NCBI GenBank assembly: GCA_963976055.1
Contig: CAXBJB010000002.1
Location: 372,001 to 436,000 of the forward strand
DNA length: 64,000 nt
Source: UBA1479 sp963976055
Lineage (GTDB): Bacteria; Pseudomonadota; Alphaproteobacteria; Rhodospirillales; Casp-alpha2
Direction: 5' to 3'
In this document: positions 49,107-56,906 of the stretch, piece by piece
Layout: each line of letters begins with the position of its first letter
Position numbering within the stretch: position 1 is the first letter of the stretch
Translations under genes and position numbers: made by a program
Notes under the pieces: generated by a model
Database searches by the model: none
Told to the model about the DNA's origin: nothing
What the model saw: only the letters and a program-made list of their open reading frames with translations

Positions 49107-49476
49107 TTGAGTTACGTCACGCCCGTTCTTGATCTGTGCTGGTACTCCTCCGCCCCCCGGGCCGTCAAGACGGAGCGCGCGCGGATCGCCGAAAACCGTC
49201 GGTCCCGCCCCCGCCCCCGCCGATCGGCGGGTGTCCGCGACCTAAGATCACGCCGCTGCGCTTGGGCTCCTTGGTCGGCGGTAATCCTGACGAGTTGTTG
49301 ACCGCGGGGCCCCGCAAAAAGCCCTGGCCAAGCGGCTGAACTCTACCGATATATGCTGTTCCATGGGGGCTAATGTCCTTGACCCACGGCGACGCCAAGG
49401 GGCATTGTGGCGCCCGATTTTACGGCTCCTGTCCGGCATTCCGCCGGCATGTCAGAAACCATGTCCAAGGTGTTGA
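49107..49476. other. 370-bp non-coding gap between the deacetylase gene and trpG
   Basis: This region should hold divergent promoters. I see a 12-bp GC palindrome (GCGGGGCCCCGC, 49304-49315) followed by AAAAA, and an AT-richer patch at 49348-49364, but no clear -35/-10 pair and no tRNA. I found no Trp-codon-rich leader peptide with an attenuator hairpin. The short open frames here have no ribosome-binding site or family resemblance. Confidence 0.5.
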
Positions 49477-50061
49477 ATGTTTGTCCTTATCGACAATTAC
49501 GACAGCTTCACGTTCAACCTGTGGCACTACCTGGGCGAGCTGGGGGCCGAGGTCACCGTTCACCGCAACGACGTGGTGACGCCGGAAGACATCCTCGCCC
49601 TCAAGCCGCAGGGCATCGTCATCTCTCCCGGGCCCTGCGATCCGGACAAGGCGGGCATCTGCCTGGACCTGATCGCCGCCGCCGCCGGCAAGGTGCCGAT
49701 CCTGGGCGTTTGCCTGGGCCATCAGTGCATCGGCCAGGCCTTCGGGGCCAAGATCGTGCTGGCGCCCAAGCCCATGCACGGCAAGGTGTCGACCATCACC
49801 CATGACGGCACGGGCGTGTTCGCCGGGATCGACAGCCCGTTCACGGCGACCCGCTACCATTCCCTGACCATCGACCCGGCGACGGTGCCCGATTGCCTGC
49901 GCGTCACCGCGCGCAGCGAGGACGACGTGATCCAGGGCATTGCCCACCGCGACATGCCGATCTACGGGGTCCAATTCCATCCTGAAAGCATCGCATCCGA
50001 GAACGGCCACGCGCTGCTCCGCAACTTCATCGGCATGACCGGCGCCAAGGCGGCGGCATGA
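49477..50061 (+). CDS. trpG: Anthranilate synthase component II (glutamine amidotransferase)
   Basis: The 194-residue class I amidotransferase opens MFVLIDNYDSFTFNLWHYL and has the nucleophile in ILGVCLGHQCIGQAFG, a SLTID segment, and the histidine/glutamate in VQFHPESIASENGH. It supplies ammonia to TrpE and may also serve PabB. The ATG at 49477 follows AAGGTG. The last 4 bp overlap trpD (ATGA), starting a coupled trpG-trpD-trpC block. Confidence 0.96.
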   Translation: MFVLIDNYDSFTFNLWHYLGELGAEVTVHRNDVVTPEDILALKPQGIVISPGPCDPDKAGICLDLIAAAAGKVPILGVCLGHQCIGQAFGAKIVLAPKPMHGKVSTITHDGTGVFAGIDSPFTATRYHSLTIDPATVPDCLRVTARSEDDVIQGIAHRDMPIYGVQFHPESIASENGHALLRNFIGMTGAKAAA

Positions 50062-51080
50062 GCGACGCGCTCAAGCCTTTCCTGGCCAAGGCCGCCGACG
50101 GCACGGCGCTGACCGCCCGGGAGGCCGAGGACGCCTTCGCCGTCATCATGTCGGGCGAGGCCACCTCGGCGCAGATCGCCGGGCTTCTCATGGCGCTCCG
50201 CGTGCGCGGCGAAACCGTCGACGAAATCACCGGCGCCGTGCGTGCCATGCGCGCCAAGATGCTGCCCGTCACGGCCCCCGCCGGGGCGATCGACGTGGTC
50301 GGCACGGGCGGCGACGGGTCCGGCACCTTCAATATCTCGACCGGCGCGGCGCTGGTCGTCGCCGGCTGCGGCGTGCCCGTGGCCAAGCACGGCAACCGGG
50401 CGCTGTCGTCGAAATCGGGGGCGGCGGATGTGCTGACCACGCTGGGCGTCAACCTCGACGCCGAACTGCCCCTGGTCGAACGCGCCATTGCCGAGGCCGG
50501 GATCGGTTTCCTGATGGCGCCCCGCCACCACACGGCGATGAAACACGTCATGCCGGCGCGGGTCGAAATGGGGATCCGCACGATCTTCAACATCCTGGGC
50601 CCCCTGTCCAATCCGGCCGGGGTCAAACGCCAGTTCACCGGCGTGTTCGCCCGGCAATGGGTCGAGCCGCTCGCCCAAGTCCTGAAAAACCTGGGATCGG
50701 AAGCCTGCTGGGTGGTGCATGGCGAGGACGGTCTGGATGAATTGACCACCACGGGACCATCGTTCGTCGCCCAGTTGAAGGATGGGGTCGTTACGACCTT
50801 CACCGTGACGCCCGCCGATGCGGGCCTGCCGACGGCCAAGCCCGAAGACCTCAAGGGCGGCTCGCCCGAGGTCAATGCCCAGGCGATCCGCGACCTTGTC
50901 ACGGGCAAAAAGGGCCCCTACCGTGATATCGTGCTGTTCAACGCGGCGGCGTCGCTTGTCGTCGCGGGCAAGGTGGACGACCTGACGTCGGGCGTGGCCA
51001 AGGCGGCACAGGCGATCGACGGCGGGGCGGCGGCACAGGCCCTGGACCGGCTGATCGCCATCACGAACGGGGGGACATGA
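50058..51080 (+). CDS. trpD: Anthranilate phosphoribosyltransferase
   Basis: The 340-residue protein has the PRPP-binding motif DVVGTGGDGSGTFNIST, the KHGNRALSSKSGAADVL loop and the conserved ILGPLSNPAG. It couples anthranilate to phosphoribosyl pyrophosphate. It overlaps trpG by 4 bp and ends one base before the trpC start. Length is normal. Confidence 0.97.
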   Translation: MSDALKPFLAKAADGTALTAREAEDAFAVIMSGEATSAQIAGLLMALRVRGETVDEITGAVRAMRAKMLPVTAPAGAIDVVGTGGDGSGTFNISTGAALVVAGCGVPVAKHGNRALSSKSGAADVLTTLGVNLDAELPLVERAIAEAGIGFLMAPRHHTAMKHVMPARVEMGIRTIFNILGPLSNPAGVKRQFTGVFARQWVEPLAQVLKNLGSEACWVVHGEDGLDELTTTGPSFVAQLKDGVVTTFTVTPADAGLPTAKPEDLKGGSPEVNAQAIRDLVTGKKGPYRDIVLFNAAASLVVAGKVDDLTSGVAKAAQAIDGGAAAQALDRLIAITNGGT

Positions 51081-51081
51081 G

Positions 51082-51897
51082 ATGGTTGAGAAACCCGCCA
51101 ACGTGTTGGACAAAATAATCGCCGACAAGCGTGCCCACGTGCTCGCCCAGAAGAATAACGTCAGCCTGCAAGACCTTAAAAAACAAGTACATAAGCAATC
51201 GGTGCCGCGCCGGTTTCTGCATGCCCTGCGGCATGCGTCGCGGGATGGCTTCGGGCTGATCGCCGAGATCAAGAAGGCCTCGCCCTCGCAGGGCGTGATC
51301 CGCGCCGATTTCGATCCGCCCGCCCTGGCCCGGGCCTACGAAGCCGGCGGGGCGACCTGCCTGTCCGTGCTGACGGACGAGCCCTATTTCCAGGGCCGGC
51401 CGGAGTACCTGATGGCCGCGCGGGCGGCCTGCACCCTGCCCGTGCTGCGCAAGGACTTCATGATCGACACCTATCAGGTGGTCGAAGCCCGCGCCATGGG
51501 GGCGGATTGCATTCTGCTGATCATGGCGGCGCTTGACGACGCGGCGGCGCGCGATCTGGAATATTGCGCCTTCGACCTGGGCATGGATGTGCTGATCGAG
51601 GTCCACGACACGGCCGAGCTTGACCGGGCGCTGCGCCTCCAGAGCCCCCTGATCGGCATCAACAACCGCGACCTGACGACCCTCAAGGTGTCGCTGGAAA
51701 CCACGGAACGCCTGGCCCGCGGCGTGCCCGACGACCGCGTCCTGGTCAGCGAAAGTGGCCTGAATTCCGGGGCCGATCTGAAACGCATGGCGACCGCGGG
51801 CGCGCGCTGCTTTTTGATCGGCGAGGCCCTGATGCGTCAGGATGACGTCGAAAGCGCCACCCGCACCCTGCTGTCGACCGCGCGGGCGGCGGCCTGA
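51082..51897 (+). CDS. trpC: Indole-3-glycerol phosphate synthase
   Basis: The 271-residue TIM barrel has the conserved LIAEIKKASPSQGVIRADF, VLRKDFMID with the catalytic lysine, IGINNRDL and VSESGLNSGADL. It closes the indole ring in tryptophan synthesis. It is monofunctional, with no fused TrpF, and trpF/trpB/trpA are not in this window. The first 35 codons include an unusually AT-rich run (about 51107-51200). It is followed by moaC after 24 bp. Confidence 0.96.
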   Translation: MVEKPANVLDKIIADKRAHVLAQKNNVSLQDLKKQVHKQSVPRRFLHALRHASRDGFGLIAEIKKASPSQGVIRADFDPPALARAYEAGGATCLSVLTDEPYFQGRPEYLMAARAACTLPVLRKDFMIDTYQVVEARAMGADCILLIMAALDDAAARDLEYCAFDLGMDVLIEVHDTAELDRALRLQSPLIGINNRDLTTLKVSLETTERLARGVPDDRVLVSESGLNSGADLKRMATAGARCFLIGEALMRQDDVESATRTLLSTARAAA

Positions 51898-51921
51898 GAC
51901 CAAGCATAAGGACACGCGGGC

Positions 51922-52401
51922 ATGGCCGACGATTTCACCCATCTGGACGCCGAGGGTAACGCCGTGATGGTCGATGTCTCGGCCAAGGACGCGACGGAAC
52001 GCACCGCCACGGCCAAGGGCAGCGTCATCATGGCGCCGGAGACCCTGCAGCGCATCCTGGACCGGGGCGTCAAGAAGGGCGACGTGCTGTCGGTGGCGCA
52101 ATTGGCCGGCATCATGGCCGCCAAGCGCACGCCGGACCTGATCCCGCTCTGCCATCCCCTGATGCTGACCTCGGTCAAGGTCGATCTGACCTGCGATCCG
52201 GCGCGCAACGCCGTGGATATCCAGGCGACCTGCCGCCTGACCGGCCAGACCGGGGTCGAGATGGAGGCCCTGACGGCGGTCACCGTCGCCGCCCTGACGG
52301 TCTATGACATGTGCAAGGCCGTCGACCGCGGCATGCGCATCGAGGACGTGCGCCTGACCCACAAGTCCGGCGGCAAGTCCGGTACCTTCGACGCTGCCTA
52401 A
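51922..52401 (+). CDS. moaC: Cyclic pyranopterin monophosphate synthase
   Basis: The 159-residue protein has the MoaC motifs MVDVSAKDATERTATAKG, DLIPLCHPLMLTSVKVDL, GVEMEALTAVTVAALTVYDM and the terminal HKSGGKSGTF. It rearranges the MoaA product to cyclic pyranopterin monophosphate in molybdenum cofactor synthesis. It lies between trpC and moeA in one direction, the usual trpGDC-moaC-moeA arrangement of alphaproteobacteria. Confidence 0.97.
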   Translation: MADDFTHLDAEGNAVMVDVSAKDATERTATAKGSVIMAPETLQRILDRGVKKGDVLSVAQLAGIMAAKRTPDLIPLCHPLMLTSVKVDLTCDPARNAVDIQATCRLTGQTGVEMEALTAVTVAALTVYDMCKAVDRGMRIEDVRLTHKSGGKSGTFDAA

Positions 52402-52423
52402 AAACCCGAGGAACCCCGCCGCC

Positions 52424-53638
52424 ATGCTGTCCGTCATCGACGCCCTGGAAAAAGTCTCCGCCGGCTGCGGCCTGCTGCCGGCGGAACAGGTCTCGCTGGA
52501 CGCCGCGCTCGGCCGGGTGCTGGCGCGGGACGTGGCCTCGACCCTGACCCATCCGCCGACCGCCGTCTCGGCCATGGACGGCTATGCCGTGCGCTGGGAC
52601 GATCTGGCGGCCATTCCGGCCGACCTGACGGTGATCGGCGAGGCCGCCGCCGGGCATGTCTTCTCAGGCGCCCTCGCCCCCGGTCAGGCGGCCCGTATCT
52701 TCACCGGCGGTGCCCTGCCCGAGGGGGCCGACACCATCGTCATCCAGGAAGACACGGAACGCCACGGCGACACCGTGCGGGTCACCGAAAAACCCGCTGA
52801 AAAGGGCGAGTTCGTGCGCCCGGCGGGGCTCGATTTCAAGGAAGGCGAGGTGCTGCTGCGCGCCGGGCAGACCGTCACCGCCCGCGGCGTCGGCCTGGCC
52901 GCCGCCATGAACGTGCCCTGGCTGATGGTGCGGCGGCGCCCCCGTGTCGCCTTCGTCGCCACCGGCGACGAGGTGGTGATGCCGGGCCAGCCCGTCGGCC
53001 CGGGCCAGATCATTTCCTCCAACAGTCTCGCCCTTGCCGCCTATGTCACCGCCATGGGCGGCGAACCCGTCAGCCTGGGCATCGCCCGCGACACACCGGA
53101 AAGCCTGGCGGAAACCCTGGCGGGCGCCCGTGGTGCCGACCTGCTGGTGACCATGGGCGGCGCGTCGGTCGGCGACCATGATCTGGTGCGCCAGGTGCTG
53201 GGCGGACGCGGGTTCGAACTGGATTTCTACAAGATCGCCATGCGCCCGGGAAAACCCCTGATCTTCGGCCATATCGACGGCACGCCCATGCTGGGATTGC
53301 CGGGCAACCCCGTGTCCACCGGCGTGACCAGCGCCCTGTTCCTGCGCGCCGCCTTCGCCAAGATGCTGGGGTTGATTGACGAACGCAGGGAATCCACCGC
53401 CGTGCTGGGCACTGACCTGCCGGCCAACGGCAAGCGCGAGGACTACATGCGGGCCAGCCTGGAGACCGCGGCCGACGGCCGCGCCGTGGCGACCGCCTTT
53501 CCCCGCCAGGACAGCGCCATGCTGGCCGCCTTCACCAAGGCCGACTGCCTGATCATCCGCGACGTCGGCGCCCCGCCCGCCAAGGCCGGGGATTTGGTCC
53601 GGATCCTGCCCCTCGGCTTCGGCGCCCTACGCTTCTAA
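52424..53638 (+). CDS. moeA: Molybdopterin molybdenumtransferase MoeA
   Basis: The 404-residue protein has AMDGYAVRWDD near residue 47, GALPEGADTIVIQED, a central FVATGDEVVMPGQPVGPGQI, GGASVGDHDLV, KIAMRPGKPLIFG and GLPGNPVSTGV. These mark the MoeA/gephyrin family, which inserts molybdate into adenylylated molybdopterin. It could supply the sulfite-oxidase-like enzyme encoded at 20.9 kb. It starts 22 bp after moaC. Confidence 0.96.
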   Translation: MLSVIDALEKVSAGCGLLPAEQVSLDAALGRVLARDVASTLTHPPTAVSAMDGYAVRWDDLAAIPADLTVIGEAAAGHVFSGALAPGQAARIFTGGALPEGADTIVIQEDTERHGDTVRVTEKPAEKGEFVRPAGLDFKEGEVLLRAGQTVTARGVGLAAAMNVPWLMVRRRPRVAFVATGDEVVMPGQPVGPGQIISSNSLALAAYVTAMGGEPVSLGIARDTPESLAETLAGARGADLLVTMGGASVGDHDLVRQVLGGRGFELDFYKIAMRPGKPLIFGHIDGTPMLGLPGNPVSTGVTSALFLRAAFAKMLGLIDERRESTAVLGTDLPANGKREDYMRASLETAADGRAVATAFPRQDSAMLAAFTKADCLIIRDVGAPPAKAGDLVRILPLGFGALRF

Positions 53639-53693
53639 ACATCCCCGTATTCCGCCCGCCGGGCGAAAATTCATCGACCAATCCGATTCAAAG

Positions 53694-53722
53694 TTGACAC
53701 GATACGTGAACCAAAGTAGAAC
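53694..53722 (+). promoter_or_regulatory. lexA promoter with overlapping SOS box
   Basis: GAAC-N7-GAAC (53708-53722) is the alphaproteobacterial LexA operator. A consensus -35 TTGACA lies at 53694-53699, and 17 bp on is TAGAAC (53717-53722), a plausible -10 that overlaps the operator. LexA bound here would block its own transcription. The remaining 53639-53887 gap is otherwise an AT-richer leader without an obvious gene. Confidence 0.8.
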
Positions 53723-53887
53723 ATATGGTGTATATTCAGGTTGCATCATATTGTTCGCGGTTGTATTCCCGCGAAACATTGGATGAAACAAGGCAAGGGT
53801 CTGGATGGTGTCGGCGGTCGCGGGCTTTGTTCCGAATCTGATCCCGAATGATCCCGAACCATCGGCGGCCAAAGGGGCGGAGACAGC

Positions 53888-54610
53888 ATGCTCACCAAGA
53901 AACAGTACCAACTTCTCGTGTTCATCGACAAAAAGCTCAATGAATCCGGCGTGTCCCCGTCGTTCGAGGAGATGAAGGAAGCCCTCGACCTGCGCTCCAA
54001 ATCGGGCATCCACCGGCTCATCACGGGGCTGGAGGAACGGGGCTTCATCCGCCGCCTGCCCCACCGCGCGCGGGCCCTCGAGGTTCTGCGCCTGCCGGAG
54101 AACATGGACGACGGCCAATCCACACCCCGCTCCGCCCCGGCGCCGGCCCCCACCAACGTCATTCCCGGCCGCTTCGGCAGCGGCCCCGTGGCGCTGTCGG
54201 GCGGTGGCGACGTCGGCCGGCCCGGCGAGGCCGTGTCCCTGCCGCTTTACGGGCGTATCGCCGCCGGCACGCCGATCGAGGCCTTGCGCGATCATTCCAA
54301 CGCGGTAGACGTGCCGCCCTCCATGCTGGGCGGCGGCGAACACTACGCGCTGGAGGTCGATGGCGATTCAATGATCGAGGCCGGCATCCACGACGGCGAC
54401 ACGGTCATCATCAAGCGCACCAACACGGCAGACAACGGCGCGATCGTGGTCGCCCTGGTCGAAGGCTCGGAAGTGACCCTGAAACGCCTGCGCCGCAAGG
54501 GTGCTTCGATCGCCCTGGAACCCGCCAACAAGGCCTATGAAACCCGCATCTTCGGCCCCGATCAGGTCGAGGTTCAGGGCTGTCTCGTCGGCCTCATGCG
54601 CAAGTACTGA
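53888..54610 (+). CDS. lexA: LexA SOS repressor
   Basis: The 240-residue protein has a winged-helix N-terminal DNA-binding domain (MLTKKQYQLLVFIDKKLNES to about residue 70), a long linker, and a self-cleaving peptidase domain. The cleavage site is Ala126-Gly127 in GRIAAGTPIE, the nucleophile is Ser161 in VDGDSMIEAGI, and the lysine is Lys199 in VTLKRL. All catalytic residues are present. The ATG is preceded by GGGGCGGAG. It represses SOS genes until RecA filaments trigger cleavage, and an SOS box lies upstream. Confidence 0.96.
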   Translation: MLTKKQYQLLVFIDKKLNESGVSPSFEEMKEALDLRSKSGIHRLITGLEERGFIRRLPHRARALEVLRLPENMDDGQSTPRSAPAPAPTNVIPGRFGSGPVALSGGGDVGRPGEAVSLPLYGRIAAGTPIEALRDHSNAVDVPPSMLGGGEHYALEVDGDSMIEAGIHDGDTVIIKRTNTADNGAIVVALVEGSEVTLKRLRRKGASIALEPANKAYETRIFGPDQVEVQGCLVGLMRKY

Positions 54611-54630
54611 GCCCTCACAAGGACGCCCCC

Positions 54631-56760
54631 TCACCGCCTCCGCCCCCGATGCACCACCCAGGGCCGATTGCCGCGCCCGTCGTTGACGGCCCGCACCTCG
54701 ATCGCCGGGCCCAGGGTGATGCTGTGGGCACCCTTGGCCCGGAGGTCGAACAGGTCGATCACCCGCGCCCCCGTGCCCCTCGTTCCATCACAGACCCGCC
54801 CGGCCGGAACCAGGGCGATCACCAGATCGGCGCGGCCGCAATCCTCGGCCAGGGCCGCGCGGGTTTCGGCGAGGACCACCAGCCAGCCGGCGCGCATCAA
54901 AACGCAGCCGACGCCGTCACAACGCAGACCGTCCCTTTGGGGGCGGCCATATCCCCCGTCGCGCGCCCATTGGGCGGCTTCATCCGCCCGGAACCCCGCG
55001 TGTTCCAGCCAGTTTTCCCGGGTAAACCGGCCATGGCGCAGGGAGGAAAATAGATAACCGCCGTCACCGCGCACGGCGGCCAGGTCGCCGGCAGCCGAGA
55101 CGATGAGGTCCGGCGGTACCACCCGGGCATTGGCGACGGCGAACAAAACGACCCCGGCCAGGCCGGCCAGGCGCAGCCGCCCGCGCAACACGCAGAGCCA
55201 CAATCCCCCGAGCGCCAGACCGGTCAGCGCCCAGGCCGGGGCCGAGGGCAGGATTTCCGTCGCCTCGGGCAGGCCCGCGACCCAATCGGCGGCGCGGATC
55301 ACCTGCTCCGTGCCCCAGCCCATGGGGGTCAGCGCCAACTTTTCCCAACCAAACGGCAGCAGCAGGAACGACAGCATGGCCGCCGGCATGACCCAAAGGG
55401 CCGTCACCGGCACGGCGACCAGATTGGCCAGCAGCCCGAACTTGGCGACCTGATTGAAGTGGTAGAGCACGAAGGGCGCCGTCGCCAGACTGGCGACCAG
55501 GGTGGTGAAGGCGACACCGGCGGCGTAAAGCCATATCCCCCGCCCGATCCACGGAGACGCATCGCCGTCACGCCGCCAGATGCCCCGGTCCGCCGCGGCC
55601 TCGTAGGCCGCGACCAGGGCGATGGCGGCGGCGAAGGACATCTGGAAACTGGGGCCGAGCAGGCTTTCCGGCTGGATCAGCAGCACCACCGTGGCCCCCC
55701 AGGCCAGCATGCGCAACGATATCCCCCGGCGGTCGACCATCACGGCAACCAGCACCATGGCCGCGATCAGGAAGGCCCGCTGGGTCGGCACCGTGGCGCC
55801 GGCCATCAGGGCATAGCCGAAGGCGGCAAGCAGGGCCAGAAGCGCCGCCGCCTTCTTGACCGGAAACCGCTGAGCAACCGGCGGATAGGGGCTAAGGACC
55901 CGCCTGGCGCCGAAGAACACGATCCCCGCCGCCAAGCCGATGTGCAGCCCGGAAATGGCCAACAGATGGGCCAGCCCGGCATCGCGGAAGGCGTTCAGGA
56001 CAGCTTCCGGGATCAGCGACCGATAGCCGGTGATCAATGCCGCGGCGACCGCCCCGGCGTCGCCCGGAACGGCGGCGGTCACCCGCATGGCCAAGCGGAC
56101 CCGCAGGTTCGACAGGTGAATGCGCCAGTCGAACGGCCCGGGCGGCGGCCCTTCCAGCACCCGCGCCGCCCCCATGGCAAAGCCGACGGCGCCGATACCC
56201 GTGAAATAGGCGTGGCGCTGAAAGTCGAAGCCGCCCGGCATCAAGGGCGGCGACGGCGCCGACAGGCGGCCGCGCAGGCGGATCCAGTCCCCGGCCTTGA
56301 GCGCCGGCTGAAGGCCCCGCAGGCGGATGCGCACGCGTTCCGGCGTTTCCGGCTGCCCCAGGGCGGCGATGCGGACCCGGTCCAGGATCACCCGCGATCC
56401 CTGATGAAAGGGCTCGAAGTCGACGATGCGGCCCTCGATCACCGTGGTGGGCGTCTCATGGGCCAGAAGCCGCCCGTCCAGGCCTTGCGTGCGCAGGGAG
56501 GCGGCGGCGAAGCCAAGCGCCACGAAGGCCAGAACCAGGGCAATGAGGAACGGTGCGCCGCCCGACCGGCGCAGCAGGGCCGCGCTTAGGATCGTGCCCG
56601 CAAGAACCAGCGGTCCGGCGAACCAGACGGGCTCCGTCGCCATCTGGAAATAGGCGCCGATGCCGATCCCCATGCCGATCGGCAGGGCGAACGGCCAGCG
56701 TCCCCTGTTGGCTGCCGCGGCGGCGGCTAACTCGCTTTGAAACCAGTGCCTTAGGGACAT
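54631..56760 (-). CDS. comEC: ComEC/Rec2-family DNA uptake channel protein
   Basis: The 709-residue multi-spanning protein has N-terminal helices and a soluble OB-like segment (VIEGRIVDFEPFHQGSRVIL). The competence domain begins near ALITGYRSLIPEAVLNAFRD and includes the conserved LAHLLAISGLHIGLAAG. About ten helices are predicted by eye. The C-terminal 150 residues take the place of the metallo-beta-lactamase domain but lack a HxHxDH motif. ComEC moves single-stranded DNA across the inner membrane. ATG 56760 has a GAGGGTGAT leader and is preferred over a GTG at 56811. Confidence 0.89.
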   Translation of the reverse strand: MSLRHWFQSELAAAAAANRGRWPFALPIGMGIGIGAYFQMATEPVWFAGPLVLAGTILSAALLRRSGGAPFLIALVLAFVALGFAAASLRTQGLDGRLLAHETPTTVIEGRIVDFEPFHQGSRVILDRVRIAALGQPETPERVRIRLRGLQPALKAGDWIRLRGRLSAPSPPLMPGGFDFQRHAYFTGIGAVGFAMGAARVLEGPPPGPFDWRIHLSNLRVRLAMRVTAAVPGDAGAVAAALITGYRSLIPEAVLNAFRDAGLAHLLAISGLHIGLAAGIVFFGARRVLSPYPPVAQRFPVKKAAALLALLAAFGYALMAGATVPTQRAFLIAAMVLVAVMVDRRGISLRMLAWGATVVLLIQPESLLGPSFQMSFAAAIALVAAYEAAADRGIWRRDGDASPWIGRGIWLYAAGVAFTTLVASLATAPFVLYHFNQVAKFGLLANLVAVPVTALWVMPAAMLSFLLLPFGWEKLALTPMGWGTEQVIRAADWVAGLPEATEILPSAPAWALTGLALGGLWLCVLRGRLRLAGLAGVVLFAVANARVVPPDLIVSAAGDLAAVRGDGGYLFSSLRHGRFTRENWLEHAGFRADEAAQWARDGGYGRPQRDGLRCDGVGCVLMRAGWLVVLAETRAALAEDCGRADLVIALVPAGRVCDGTRGTGARVIDLFDLRAKGAHSITLGPAIEVRAVNDGRGNRPWVVHRGRRR

Positions 56761-56906
56761 ATCACCCTCGGCGCCCCCGCGCCTGTCGATCCCCTGATTC
56801 TGTGCCGGCACAAGGAATGCTGCGCCCGCACAGAAAGTATGCTATCCCTCCGGCGCCCCCCGTTAAAGTCCCGCATTCAGGGATACATAAGGACAAAAAG
56901 ACAGCC

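Noticed and set aside
49325..49365. A short tRNA-like run (GGCCAAGCGGCTGAACTC) upstream of trpG
   Set aside because: It resembles a D-arm and anticodon entry, but there is no matching acceptor stem or T-loop GGTTC sequence on either strand.
49107..49476. Possible trp attenuator leader
   Set aside because: No short frame with consecutive Trp codons, and no terminator hairpin with T-tract, was found.
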